Shown: positions 25,372-34,731, counted from the stretch's first letter. The stretch: DNA of 36,898 nt from Eubacterium sp. (GCA_017430325.1 JAFRNE010000025.1:1-36898), one strand, 5' to 3'. Program-made: numbers and translations. Notes: a model not told the origin generated them from the letters alone.

Positions 25372-26898
25372 ATGAGTAATATCAATACATATATAACAGA
25401 ACTTGTCAGATATGGCATATTAAACAACCTTGTTTCTGAGGATGACGTTGTTTATGTTACAAACAGACTTTTGGAAGTTTTAGAGATTTCGGACTATGAA
25501 GAGGACGCAGAGGTTATGGCCGCTGCATCCACAAGAACAGTTCAGACTATACTTGATGATATTTTAGATTATGCGGCAGAGAATGGTATCGCAGAGCTTG
25601 ATACAGTAAATAAGCGTGATCTTTTCGACACAAAGCTTATGGGCTGCATCACTCCTGCCCCTTCAGTTGTAAGAGCAGCCTTTGCTGAAAAGCTTGCCTC
25701 CTCAACAAAAGAAGCAACAGACTTCTACTACAGCTTCAGCAAGGCTACAAATTACATCCGCACAGAAAGAGTTGCAAAGGATGAGAAGTGGGTAACTTCA
25801 ACCGAATACGGCGATATCGATATAACCATCAACCTTTCAAAGCCAGAGAAGGATCCGCGTGATATCGCAGCTGCCGGTAAAGCAAAGGCTTCAGGCTATC
25901 CAAAATGCCTTCTTTGCAAGGAGAACGAGGGCTATGCAGGCCATATCTCTCACCCTGCAAGACAGAATCACAGAGTTATACCTATAACTCTCGCCGGAGA
26001 CAAGTATTTCCTGCAGTATTCACCATATGTTTATTACAACGAGCACTGCATCATATTTAACGACAAGCATATTCCTATGATCATAAATAAAGAGACTCTG
26101 CAGAAGCTCCTCTCCTTTGTTGGACAGTATCAGCACTATACAGCAGGCTCAAATGCAGACCTTCCGATCGTTGGCGGTTCTATCCTCTCACATGATCATT
26201 TCCAGGGAGGCGCATACACCTTCGCCATGGCAAAGGCTGATTATGAATACAAATTCGAGCTGAAAGACTTCCCTTCAGTTGAGGCAGGCATCATCAAATG
26301 GCCTCTTTCAGTTATCAGACTTAAATCTGAATCAGCTGAGTATATAGCTGATGCCGCAGATAAGATCCTTAATGCGTGGAGAGGCTACAGCGATCCTGAT
26401 GCATTTATCTTCGCTGAGACTGACGGAACTCCTCACAATACGATTACACCGATCGCACGCTTCGAGGACGGCAGATACGTTCTTGATCTTGCGCTTCGTA
26501 ACAATATAACAACTGACGAACATCCGATGGGCGTTTACCATCCACATGCAGAGTATCATCATATCAAGAAGGAAAATATAGGTCTCATCGAGGTTATGGG
26601 ACTTGCAATCCTTCCAGCAAGACTTAAGAAGGAGATGGAGGCTCTCGAGTCTCACATCCTCGCAGGAAAGGACATTGCTCTCCTTAATGATGACGAAGTA
26701 CTTTCAAAGCACGCTGAATGGACAGAGAAGTGGATCACAAAATACAGCCCGGAGGACTTAAATGATCCTGAAAAGCTCCACAAGGCAGTTCAGCATGAGA
26801 TCGGTCTTGTATTCTCTAAGGTTCTCGAATGCGCAGGCGTTTATAAGCATGACGCCGCAGGTATGGAAGCCTTCAAGAGATTTATCGAAAGCTTATAA
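25372..26898 (+). CDS. galT: UDP-glucose-hexose-1-phosphate uridylyltransferase, class II
   Basis: 508 residues; ATG follows GGAGGAATA. It exchanges galactose-1-phosphate with UDP-glucose to give glucose-1-phosphate and UDP-galactose. Length and motifs such as CLLCKENEGYAGHISHPARQ, IPITLAGDKYFLQYSPYVYY and the active-site segment GGSILSHDHFQGG identify the Firmicute class II GalT, distinct from the roughly 350-residue class I form. It forms a two-gene operon with galK. No galE is in the window, so the epimerase must be elsewhere. Confidence 0.95.
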   Translation: MSNINTYITELVRYGILNNLVSEDDVVYVTNRLLEVLEISDYEEDAEVMAAASTRTVQTILDDILDYAAENGIAELDTVNKRDLFDTKLMGCITPAPSVVRAAFAEKLASSTKEATDFYYSFSKATNYIRTERVAKDEKWVTSTEYGDIDITINLSKPEKDPRDIAAAGKAKASGYPKCLLCKENEGYAGHISHPARQNHRVIPITLAGDKYFLQYSPYVYYNEHCIIFNDKHIPMIINKETLQKLLSFVGQYQHYTAGSNADLPIVGGSILSHDHFQGGAYTFAMAKADYEYKFELKDFPSVEAGIIKWPLSVIRLKSESAEYIADAADKILNAWRGYSDPDAFIFAETDGTPHNTITPIARFEDGRYVLDLALRNNITTDEHPMGVYHPHAEYHHIKKENIGLIEVMGLAILPARLKKEMEALESHILAGKDIALLNDDEVLSKHAEWTEKWITKYSPEDLNDPEKLHKAVQHEIGLVFSKVLECAGVYKHDAAGMEAFKRFIESL

Positions 26899-27002
26899 TT
26901 CCGATCATTTTAGAATTATTTCTGCACCAATATCATTTTGCAGATAATAATAAAACCAACGGCACTAATTTTTTTCACAAACAGATAACCCTCACAATAA
27001 AA

Positions 27003-27027
27003 CAGCCACGGATGATCCGTGGCTGTC
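27003..27027 (-). terminator. Hairpin terminator between galT and the zinc-ribbon gene
   Basis: 10-bp stem ACAGCCACGG / CCGTGGCTGT with a 5-base loop. On the minus strand TTTTATTG follows, a good tail for the genes at 27093-30316. On the plus strand CAGACTTTTC follows, so it may also stop galK-galT transcripts. Confidence 0.8.
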
Positions 27028-27092
27028 AGACTTTTCAAAAACTATTTTTATATTATTTATACTCAGGGTCTATCTCCGGATATACCTGCCAG

Positions 27093-27290
27093 TCAAGGCT
27101 GTCCCTGCTGATATGGCTGACCAGCATTCATCTGAACATTCTGCTGTGCGCCGGCCTGAGCTTGCTGCACTCCATATTGAATCTGCTGTGCCCCATATTG
27201 AATCTGCTGTGCCCCACCGACTGCACTTCCGCATACATTACAAAATTTTGATCCATCAGGAAGCTGACTTCCACAATTGTTACAAAACAT
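27093..27290 (-). CDS. Small zinc-ribbon protein with Gln-rich repeat tail
   Basis: 65 residues; start follows AAGGAGGGGAAT. It opens with a zinc ribbon, [21 protein letters not shown] (two CxxC pairs at about 3-6 and 17-20), like the short zinc-ribbon caps found on many Clostridial proteins. The rest is Gln/Ala/Gly/Tyr-rich with GAQQIQY repeated; at DNA level a 21-bp unit is duplicated at 27172-27192 and 27193-27213. Nothing suggests a break, although such caps usually head larger membrane proteins. It lies 35 bp downstream of the C39-like gene, and the DUF4139 protein of the same cluster ends in a similar ribbon. Confidence 0.75.
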   Translation of the reverse strand: MFCNNCGSQLPDGSKFCNVCGSAVGGAQQIQYGAQQIQYGVQQAQAGAQQNVQMNAGQPYQQGQP

Positions 27291-27325
27291 ATTCCCCTCC
27301 TTTTGATCCGATGAACAGGATCAGT

Positions 27326-28114
27326 TTATCTTCCTACCGCGATAAGGTATACAGGATGTCCCTCGCCATCATTATAACCGGTTACCGCTTCATAAAGCGA
27401 ATTATAACACTTACTGCCTTCATAGTCATTATGAATCTGATATTGTTTAGAACCCGCTTCATCAACCCCATCAAGTTGGTCTGATCCGCCGCTTTCACCA
27501 TCACAGACCGTAATACACATGGTATGTATCATCGAAAAAGGATTCTGCCCTTTATTGAAGGCCGAAAATATAAATGCCCTATATTTTTTCTCCAGCTTGT
27601 CGCAATTTGCTTTATTTATCTTCGAGCCCTTCAGATCCTCGACAGTATACCTCTTTTCCTTCAGGTATCTCTTGAGGGCCTTTGGATTCGTTCCGAACAT
27701 ACCCTTATATGCCACACCCTTATGAGAAAAGCTTCTTATGAGCAGCGGTATATCCGCGATGGACGTCCCATGTGTGCTTACCCCGAGGTAATTCGTGACA
27801 TTGTAGACCGCGATCACTTCACAAGTATTGTCGGAGCCGTTCATCTCACGCCCGTCAAAAAGCTTCTTTCCGACAAAGCCTTTATTTGTACCATAGGCAA
27901 AGCTTTTCATCTCAGACTGTTTTTCAATAAATCCTCCGGTCTCTTCAAGCGTCGGTTTAAACTTCTTCCAAGCCTCTCTGTTCTTCTCATACTGCTCGGT
28001 TATAAGAGACTTTTTCAGCTTCCCGGAAAATATAGCAAATATGCGCAGTGTTATCCGGTCAAATAAACCTGAGAATATTCCGTTTTTCTTTTCTTTTTTA
28101 TTCTCATCACTCAT
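27326..28114 (-). CDS. Putative cysteine-peptidase-fold (C39-like) protein
   Basis: 262 residues with no signal peptide, although a short hydrophobic helix lies near 20-31. The segment DNTCEVIAVYNVTNYLG (C98) resembles the catalytic Cys helix of C39-like peptidases. Later SMIHTMCITV (H197) and YQIHNDYEG (H228-N229-D230) offer His and Asn/Asp in the right order for a papain-like triad. The pattern is suggestive; I do not recognise a named family. The ribosome site is weak (GTGAG). It lies between the DUF4139 and zinc-ribbon genes on the same strand, so it may be part of one unit. It could be a peptidase or transglutaminase-like enzyme, or an inactive fold. Confidence 0.6.
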   Translation of the reverse strand: MSDENKKEKKNGIFSGLFDRITLRIFAIFSGKLKKSLITEQYEKNREAWKKFKPTLEETGGFIEKQSEMKSFAYGTNKGFVGKKLFDGREMNGSDNTCEVIAVYNVTNYLGVSTHGTSIADIPLLIRSFSHKGVAYKGMFGTNPKALKRYLKEKRYTVEDLKGSKINKANCDKLEKKYRAFIFSAFNKGQNPFSMIHTMCITVCDGESGGSDQLDGVDEAGSKQYQIHNDYEGSKCYNSLYEAVTGYNDGEGHPVYLIAVGR

Positions 28115-28166
28115 AACTCACACTACCGGACCATCAACCGGAAACATTCTACACTTTACCGCACAC

Positions 28167-28257
28167 CGATCACGCAGCAATATTACTCAGATCACCACTA
28201 TCGATCATGCCGCAATATTACTCAGATCACCACTATTGATCATGCCGCAATTACTTC
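28167..28257. repeat. 35-bp tandem repeat, 2.6 copies
   Basis: Copies at 28167-28201 and 28202-28236 differ at two bases; a partial third (28237-28257) runs over the stop codon of the DUF4139 gene. It sits in the 136-bp gap before the C39-like gene. Confidence 0.9.
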
Positions 28258-29864
28258 ACCTCAGCACCGCACTCAGGACAGAACCTGCCTGCCACCGGTC
28301 TGCCGCAGTTCTGGCAGAACTTGGTCTTGGCATTCTTAAATACTTTCTTTTCATACAGCTTCTTTTCCTTCGGCCATGAAACTGTATACTCAATATTAAA
28401 TACGACCGTCTTATCAGGCTCAGCTTTAAGTTCCCACTTAAGTTCACCGGTCTCAGCATCAAGTATCGCATCCGAAAGCTGCGAAGGTTCAACCGTGATG
28501 GTTTTGTCCGTCGATACCGGTATCTGGTCCTTAAGAAGGACACTGACGATATCTGAGGATGTATTTACAAGACGTATTTCCGTCTTACAATTCTGTTTCT
28601 TGGTTCCCTTAAGGAAGGTATCCTGAGTCTTCTTAGGACTTTCTGTACGGATTACCGTAAGCCTCTCATCCTTGCCCAGAGAAAGTGTCAGAAGATCTGT
28701 ATCCGAATCTGCATCAACATAAACCTCTCCGGCATAAGTATCCCTCAGATAAACCGCTGCATCTGCAGGCGGAAGCGGCCACTCGGAAGCAACGATCTCA
28801 GCTGTAAGATAGCTGCTGTTATCAACTGAAGGAATGGTAAGCACATGATATGTTGCCTTAACCGAGAAGGATTTAAGGTCTGCTATATTTCCGTCCGTAT
28901 CAGTAAGGATATCTCTTGCATTCGGAAGGATATAAGCCGTCATGGTCTCTTCCTCGGAAACATCCGCTGTATCCATCTTGAGAGCTGCCATATTCATGCC
29001 CATTGCGGCTCCAAGCATCATTGGTGCACATTCTTCAACCGCTTCATCGCAGCACTCTTCCACGGCACGCATCGCCATCATACCATTACCCTTAGCACGT
29101 CCACGCGGCTTAGGCTGCGGCTCGATAAGTGAAAGCTCAACCATCTTCATCACCGGAAGATCACTTGAAACAGAAGGATTGCCTGTATATAGCGTCACCT
29201 TAACCTGCTTCCAGTCCTCCCCTGAAGACTGTCTGATCTGAGCCTTCATATCTACTTCAAGAGGATCCTTGTCCCCTGAATAACGTATTTCATATTTAGG
29301 TGTCCACCAGGAATTATTATCCTGATACTGAAGGATAAAAGGAACAGTACCCTCCTCAGGCACTACAACCTCAGCCATGATGATAGGCTTTCCTTCCTCT
29401 TTCACAGCCTTGTCATATGCCTCCTGAAGCTTCTCCTTCTCTGTACGAAGCTCATCCATCTTCCTATGAAGCGCAAGGATCTGCTCCGGAAGTGCAGCCA
29501 TCACCTTTTCCTGCTCTTCTATGGAAATATTATTTCTCGAGAAGAAGTTGCTGTTCTGCTTTCTCAGTTCGATCATATACTCGGTCGTCTCAACCTGATA
29601 ATTGATCTCATCCATCTTCTTCTGGATATTATCCGATTCCTTCGCAACATCATCTTTTACATTTTCCGTGCCAACGATCTGAATATTGACCGCCTTAATA
29701 TTCTCCGGAAACTTAAGCCTGAAGCTGTCAGTATCCGCACTTTCCGTCATTCCCGATACATAGATGATATTTCTTCCTGCCGAAAGACTAACCTCACCGC
29801 ACCTTGTTATCGTAGCACTCCTGCGATAAACCTGAACCTCTGTCACCCTTGTTTTTGTAACCAT
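28251..29864 (-). CDS. DUF4139 (MuiA-like) protein with C-terminal zinc ribbon
   Basis: 537 residues from ATG at 29864, with GGGAGG upstream; an earlier in-frame ATG at 29885 is less likely. The N-terminus (TRVTEVQVYRRSATITRCGE, then GRNIIYVSGMTESAD) is the DUF4140 pattern, followed by a coiled coil (about 90-155) and the DUF4139 region starting near FILQYQDNNSWWTPKYEIRY. A low-complexity Met/Ala/Cys-rich insert lies near 255-290. The last 30 residues form a zinc ribbon, CQNCGRPVAGRFCPECG. MuiA-like proteins are linked to mucoidy in some bacteria, but their biochemistry is unknown. No signal peptide is visible, so this one appears cytoplasmic. It starts 20 bp after cytidine deaminase, in the same direction. 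Confidence 0.85.
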   Translation of the reverse strand: MVTKTRVTEVQVYRRSATITRCGEVSLSAGRNIIYVSGMTESADTDSFRLKFPENIKAVNIQIVGTENVKDDVAKESDNIQKKMDEINYQVETTEYMIELRKQNSNFFSRNNISIEEQEKVMAALPEQILALHRKMDELRTEKEKLQEAYDKAVKEEGKPIIMAEVVVPEEGTVPFILQYQDNNSWWTPKYEIRYSGDKDPLEVDMKAQIRQSSGEDWKQVKVTLYTGNPSVSSDLPVMKMVELSLIEPQPKPRGRAKGNGMMAMRAVEECCDEAVEECAPMMLGAAMGMNMAALKMDTADVSEEETMTAYILPNARDILTDTDGNIADLKSFSVKATYHVLTIPSVDNSSYLTAEIVASEWPLPPADAAVYLRDTYAGEVYVDADSDTDLLTLSLGKDERLTVIRTESPKKTQDTFLKGTKKQNCKTEIRLVNTSSDIVSVLLKDQIPVSTDKTITVEPSQLSDAILDAETGELKWELKAEPDKTVVFNIEYTVSWPKEKKLYEKKVFKNAKTKFCQNCGRPVAGRFCPECGAEVK

Positions 29865-29884
29865 AAATACTTTTCCTCCCATCA

Positions 29885-30316
29885 CTATTCTTTAAGTGTA
29901 AATGCCCCAACAAGAAGCTCGGAAATATCATAAACCCTGTAATCCTCCGTACTTCTTGCAACTATTATCATTGTTCCTTCCGGAGCCCTGAACTCCGAGA
30001 TCACCTGCCTGCAGATGCCGCATGGGTAGATGTAATCGTCAACAGCACCCTTTTGGTGACCCCCAACTATCGCAACAGCTCTGATAGTTCTGACGCCCTC
30101 ACTGACAGCTTTATTTACGGCGATCGTCTCAGCGCAGCTGCCAGCCGGATAGGATGCATTCTCTACGTTGCAGCCCTGAAATACTCTTCCATCATCAGCA
30201 AGCACCGCCGCTCCTACATAAAACTTTGAATACGGTGCATAGGCCTTTTCTCTTGCTGACATCGCTTCCGAGATCAGACTTTGTATCACAGCCTTATCAG
30301 GCTTATTATCACTCAT
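29885..30316 (-). CDS. cdd: Cytidine deaminase
   Basis: 143 residues from ATG at 30316; GGAAGGAGAG lies upstream, and an earlier ATG at 30352 is not favoured. It converts cytidine and deoxycytidine to uridine and deoxyuridine in pyrimidine salvage. Family motifs are YAPYSKFYVGAAV, the zinc/catalytic GSCAETIAV (Cys-Ala-Glu) and PCGICRQVISEF (second and third zinc Cys). Length fits the small tetrameric Firmicute type. It is the first gene before the DUF4139 gene and is probably cotranscribed with it. Confidence 0.95.
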   Translation of the reverse strand: MSDNKPDKAVIQSLISEAMSAREKAYAPYSKFYVGAAVLADDGRVFQGCNVENASYPAGSCAETIAVNKAVSEGVRTIRAVAIVGGHQKGAVDDYIYPCGICRQVISEFRAPEGTMIIVARSTEDYRVYDISELLVGAFTLKE

Positions 30317-30389
30317 AGCAGCTCTCCTTCCCGGTATATATTCTCCTGTCATCCATCAATAAATCTATCACCTGATCATCAATCTATCA

Positions 30390-33053
30390 TCATTCCATCA
30401 TCCTCTCCTCGATCAGACTCTCCAGTGTTTCAAAGAGAACCTCAGGCTGAACCGGCTTAGAAAGATGCGCATTAAGTCCTGCCTGCATACTTCTCTGAAC
30501 GTCCTCATCGAAAGCATTTGCCGTAAGTGCGATGATCGGTATTTTCTTCGCATCCTCTCTGTCCAGCGCGCGGATGCGGCGTGTTGCCTCAAGACCATCC
30601 ATCTCAGGCATACGCATATCCATAAGTATCGCAGAATAATATCCTTCCGGATGTCCCTCAAAGCTTTCCAGCGCAACCTTACCGTTCTCGGCAAGATCAA
30701 CCTCCATCTCTCTCATCCGGAGCACCATCATCATTATCTCTGCATTTATCTGCATATCCTCTGCAAGAAGAACCCGTCTTCCCTTAAGCTCTGCCTTCTT
30801 ATTTTCCTTGTTGATGATTCCCTTCCTGCTGAGTGCTGAACGGAATTCTTCCACAACATTTGTTGCAAATATAGGTTTAGCCAGGAAGCTGTCGACACCG
30901 GCCAGCAGTGCCTCCTCAAGCACATCATCCCAGCGGTAAGCTGTAAGTATGATGATAGCCGATTCATCTCCAACTATCTTCCTTATCCTGCGAGTAGTCT
31001 CAACGCCGTCCATCTCAGGCATCTGCCAGTCCACAAGGATAAGGTTGTAAGGCTCTCTCCTTGCATGACGGAGATTTACCTTCTCGATCGCATCCTCGCC
31101 GGATACAGCGATCTCAGAAGCGATACCGGCCTTCTCAAGTACAAGTCTCGCATGCTCACAGGCGATAGGATCATCATCAATGATAAGCACCGTCATATCC
31201 TCAACATTTATCTCTGCCACCTCTTTATTCGTACTCTTCTCTGAATTAAGAAGTGTTACAGTCACCGTAAACCTGGAGCCCTTATTCTTCTCGCTCTCTA
31301 CGATGATATTTCCGTTCATCATCTCGACTATATTTTTCGAGATAGCCATTCCGAGGCCGGAGCTGCCGTATTTTCCTGTGACCGAAGAATTCTCCTGCGC
31401 AAAGGTGTCGAAGATGTACGGCAGGAACTCCTTGCTCATACCTATTCCGGTATCGGTTACAACAAACTCCAGCGTCGTCTGGCCTTCGTAGACCACCTTC
31501 TTATTCACCTGAAGTTCAACCTTACCGCCCTCCGGAGTGAACTTTACTGCATTTCCGAGTATATTTATAAGCACCTGGCGGAGCTTCATATTATCGCCGA
31601 TATAATAATCATCTATCTGGTCGTTGATCCTGCACTGATAGTCCAGGCCCTTCTCAGAGCATTGGCCGCTGAACATGGTATTTATAGCCTCAAGAAGCTT
31701 CTGGAAGGAGAACTCCTCATTCTTGAGAGTCATACGGCCGGACTCGATACGCGACATATCGAGTATGTCATTGATAAGCCCGAGAAGATGCTCCGCAGAC
31801 ACACCGATCTTCTCCAGATATTCTCTGGTCTTCGGCGGTACATCCGGATCGTTCAGCGCGATATTATCAAGACCGATTATCGCATTCATCGGAGTTCTGA
31901 TCTCATGGCTCATATTTGAGAGGAATATGGTCTTGGCCTTGCTCGCCTCCTCAGCCGCTGTCAGCGCGTCACTGAGTGCATGACTCTGCTGTTCTATCTT
32001 CTCCTGCATGGCGATACGTTCATCCAGCTCCTGCTGCTTTACTCTCGTCTCGGCATCGGCAGTTTCTTTCTCAAGTCGGAGCGTCGCATTCTTCCTGCCC
32101 TGCGCATAAAGCACCGCAAATACGGCCATCAGAACTATCGTAGTTAGCACAGACTGTAGCACACTTCTCAGAAGTATTCCTCTGGAAATAGAACTGATCT
32201 TGCCACTGATAACACTTTCACGGATCAGGTAGGTCAGCATCCAGTCAGTTCCTTCAACCGGAGTGTAGCTGAGAGTCTCACTTATATCACCATAGATAAA
32301 GCTTACCTCGCCTCTCTTATGCTCTTCAAAATCCTTCTTAACCTTATCGTAGGAATAACCCTTTTCAAAATCCGCACGTGAAAGTGACTCCAGAAGATTA
32401 TCCTCCTCTGCAAGACCTCCAAGGATGGTGTCGGTAAGAGCCACACCGGTATCAGTGTAAATATTTGAGAAGGTCGTATCGCTGCTCTGTGAATGCATAG
32501 AAACGCCCGCAAGCATTTCCTCCATATCGATCTGCATGAAGCACACGATAAGCTTCTCCCCGTTAAACGGTATTTTATCAACAGGAAGAGCAATTATAAC
32601 CTTTTTGTCGGATGTATTCAGATTCTTAATTGAAATTTCGGGACCGGAAATACTGTAAGGATCAAAGTTATATTCATCAATATCCGTCTGAGTTCCCAAA
32701 GAAGTATAGACAAGACCGTTTTCATCAACAAATGCAAAACGTTCCAGAGTGAACAGACTCTTCATCTTGGCCTGATACATCTGAAGATGCTCCATATCAC
32801 CGAGATCCTCTTCAGTCATCAGACTAAGCGCAGTCTGCATGTCCTTGATGCGCCCCTTAAGATTGTCGGAAACAACCTGTTCACGACGGCCCGCAAGCTC
32901 ATCAAGATAAAAGAGGCTCACCGAACGAGCAACCTCCTTCGAATCCGCGCTGGCACTGCGGCCTATCCAGACAGTACCGATCACGAGAATAAGCATTATA
33001 ATTACAACCCCAATTAAAGCAATAAGTGTTCCACTTTTCTTCTTCGTTTCCAT
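30390..33053 (-). CDS. Hybrid sensor histidine kinase with two receiver domains
   Basis: 887 residues from METKKKSG at 33053 (GTGGGGG upstream; an earlier ATG at 33101 is unlikely). A transmembrane helix (about 8-30), a Cache-like extracellular domain (about 35-290) and a second helix (about 295-316) are followed by a coiled coil and HisKA with FLSNMSHEIRTPMNAI (H383). HATPase_c has the NAVKFTPEGG region and DTGIGMS. Receiver 1 (IIDDDP, Asp in LVDWQMPEMDG, Lys in LAKPI) and receiver 2 (LLAEDMQIN, Asp in LMDMRMPEMDG, Lys in LSKPVQ) both keep their key residues. No Hpt domain and no output domain are present, so phosphate must pass to a separate partner. The ligand is unknown. It is a single gene with about 70 bp to cdd downstream. 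Confidence 0.93.
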   Translation of the reverse strand: METKKKSGTLIALIGVVIIMLILVIGTVWIGRSASADSKEVARSVSLFYLDELAGRREQVVSDNLKGRIKDMQTALSLMTEEDLGDMEHLQMYQAKMKSLFTLERFAFVDENGLVYTSLGTQTDIDEYNFDPYSISGPEISIKNLNTSDKKVIIALPVDKIPFNGEKLIVCFMQIDMEEMLAGVSMHSQSSDTTFSNIYTDTGVALTDTILGGLAEEDNLLESLSRADFEKGYSYDKVKKDFEEHKRGEVSFIYGDISETLSYTPVEGTDWMLTYLIRESVISGKISSISRGILLRSVLQSVLTTIVLMAVFAVLYAQGRKNATLRLEKETADAETRVKQQELDERIAMQEKIEQQSHALSDALTAAEEASKAKTIFLSNMSHEIRTPMNAIIGLDNIALNDPDVPPKTREYLEKIGVSAEHLLGLINDILDMSRIESGRMTLKNEEFSFQKLLEAINTMFSGQCSEKGLDYQCRINDQIDDYYIGDNMKLRQVLINILGNAVKFTPEGGKVELQVNKKVVYEGQTTLEFVVTDTGIGMSKEFLPYIFDTFAQENSSVTGKYGSSGLGMAISKNIVEMMNGNIIVESEKNKGSRFTVTVTLLNSEKSTNKEVAEINVEDMTVLIIDDDPIACEHARLVLEKAGIASEIAVSGEDAIEKVNLRHARREPYNLILVDWQMPEMDGVETTRRIRKIVGDESAIIILTAYRWDDVLEEALLAGVDSFLAKPIFATNVVEEFRSALSRKGIINKENKKAELKGRRVLLAEDMQINAEIMMMVLRMREMEVDLAENGKVALESFEGHPEGYYSAILMDMRMPEMDGLEATRRIRALDREDAKKIPIIALTANAFDEDVQRSMQAGLNAHLSKPVQPEVLFETLESLIEERMME

Positions 33054-33128
33054 ATTTAGCCCCCACCAATATGTAACCAATACCTTAACACTAAGCTGCA
33101 AAGTTAATTATAACACATATAAAAACCA

Positions 33129-33164
33129 AAAACCATCTGTTTACCGCCGCAAACAGATGGTTTT
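33129..33164 (-). terminator. Strong bidirectional-type terminator after the XRE gene
   Basis: 14-bp stem AAAACCATCTGTTT / AAACAGATGGTTTT with an 8-base GC-rich loop; T-rich tails follow on both strands (TTTTTGGTTTTT on the minus strand). It separates the XRE unit from the hybrid kinase gene. Confidence 0.88.
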
Positions 33165-33184
33165 CAATATATTTTTATGCTTTT

Positions 33185-33379
33185 TCAGTCTTCCCAGAAC
33201 AGCTCATCAAGGGTCTTGCCAAGTGCCTTACAGATAGCTCTGCAGAGGTTAATTGTAGGGTTGTAATCTCCCTTTTCTATGGAGTTTATCGTCTGCCTAG
33301 AAACCCCAACCTTTTCCGCAAGCTCCTGCTGCGACATATCGAGAGCAGCCCTGGCCGACTTCAGTCTAAGATTCTTCAT
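33185..33379 (-). CDS. XRE-family (Cro/CI-like) regulator
   Basis: 64 residues, essentially one helix-turn-helix domain: MSQQELAEKVGVSRQTINSIEKGDYNP, a common compact Firmicute form. AGGTGAT serves as ribosome site. It begins 10 bp after the stop of a membrane protein gene, an arrangement seen for many small XRE regulators that control a neighbouring membrane protein. Ligand and target are unknown; regulation of its own operon is likely by analogy. Confidence 0.92.
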   Translation of the reverse strand: MKNLRLKSARAALDMSQQELAEKVGVSRQTINSIEKGDYNPTINLCRAICKALGKTLDELFWED

Positions 33380-33389
33380 ACTGCATCAC

Positions 33390-34469
33390 CTACGCTTCCT
33401 CTTCTTCATCTTCCAGATCAACGCCCTTAGCCTTGTCAGAAACCTTCTTCAGGAACATAGTTATAAACAAAACAAGGAACATACCTGCACAAAGAAGGTT
33501 GGTTACACGGAAGGTAAGCTTTCCGTTTACGACCATTTCACCACTTATTATAGTATTTATTCCAAGCAGCAGATTGACGACAGCTATTCCTGCAAAGGTT
33601 ATCATGATCACATTTTTATTTTCATTCAGAGCAAAATAGCTTTCATGCCAGATACAATATACAACGTGAACCATAATGCCGATCAGTATTCCCGAAAAAT
33701 ACAGCACTACCCCTTCCATATTCGGAACCGCTCCGGCAGAATCCAGACACATCGCCAGACTATTATATATTATCATCGTAAAGAAACCGTATTTGAAGCC
33801 TCTTCCTCTTTCAAGTTCCTGTCTCTCATCGTATTTACGACTTTCCAGTCTTCTGCCCTCTGTAAACATAGTCAGGATTATCACGATCAGAGCCCCTGAG
33901 ATAAGAATAACAAATACAAGACCATATACGAGATTTGATGTTACTCCCTGCTTACTCACGCTCATCTCATATTTTATATTAATGACCTGATCCTTAGGGA
34001 AAGATTCAAAGTCAAAGCCTTCTGCCCAGCTATCCACCTCATAATCACCGCAGAGATATTTCTTTGCAAAATCCTTATAATCCTCCTCAGTAGTAATGTG
34101 AGTAAAATTCAAAGTATAGTTACCTTCCTGAAGATCAATATCTGTATCGATATATCCCTTCATAGCAGAGGTTCCGTAGATGACCCTGCCGTATTTATCG
34201 ATCAGAACACAGCCTGTGACAAAACCAATATCATTTGCCTTTCTATCCTTCGCCCATGACAGCTTAAGCTTGTAGGTTCCCGCCTCGCTGATGGTGAATT
34301 CACTGACGCCGCCCTCCTTTGGGGTCATACCATCCGTTACGATCACATCCCTGTTCCAATTACTGCTCCAATCAGTTTTAGAATTGTTTCTGAAAAAAAG
34401 CATCCCTGCCGAAAGAGTCAGCAATACTATACCAATTATCAAAATTACTTTTCCCGCCTGCTTGTTCAT
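33390..34469 (-). CDS. Membrane protein with extracellular domain, paired with the XRE regulator
   Basis: 359 residues from ATG at 34469; AAGGAGAT precedes it, while the ATG at 34484 contains that ribosome site and so is not the start. One N-terminal helix (about 7-26) is followed by a soluble beta-rich domain (about 30-180) that probably faces outward. A helix near 185-207 precedes a cytoplasmic KYDERQELERGRGFKYG motif, then four further helices (about 236-335) and an acidic tail. The 'DERQ' linker before helices is typical of small membrane proteins encoded beside XRE regulators. Function unknown. Confidence 0.75.
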   Translation of the reverse strand: MNKQAGKVILIIGIVLLTLSAGMLFFRNNSKTDWSSNWNRDVIVTDGMTPKEGGVSEFTISEAGTYKLKLSWAKDRKANDIGFVTGCVLIDKYGRVIYGTSAMKGYIDTDIDLQEGNYTLNFTHITTEEDYKDFAKKYLCGDYEVDSWAEGFDFESFPKDQVINIKYEMSVSKQGVTSNLVYGLVFVILISGALIVIILTMFTEGRRLESRKYDERQELERGRGFKYGFFTMIIYNSLAMCLDSAGAVPNMEGVVLYFSGILIGIMVHVVYCIWHESYFALNENKNVIMITFAGIAVVNLLLGINTIISGEMVVNGKLTFRVTNLLCAGMFLVLFITMFLKKVSDKAKGVDLEDEEEEA

Positions 34470-34731
34470 AATATCTCCTTTCATGCATCCTGCTTTGGAT
34501 ACTGATCATTACTTTTTATCTGTCTTTTTATAGATTTTCATCTCGTGCATCACACTTTACTGTTCTGCTATGATCAGAAAATATCACCTGCATTACATTT
34601 TGTCAACTATATTTTACATATTGTCACAGAAAATATGCAATTTGTATATTAAATCATCACCCAGAGACGCAAATAATTGGAGGATTATCATCAAACAGAG
34701 CCACAAATAATTATAGGATCGGACACAAAAA
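34470..34731. other. Intergenic region with 34-bp direct duplication
   Basis: The 278-bp gap to the next gene holds an AT-rich promoter-like stretch (about 34500-34640) for the membrane protein-XRE unit. It also holds a diverged duplication of about 24 bp (34662-34685 and 34696-34719, offset 34). No gene is supported. Confidence 0.5.

Noticed and set aside
28167..28257. CRISPR-like array
   Set aside because: The 35-bp units are directly tandem without spacers, with fewer than three copies and no cas genes.
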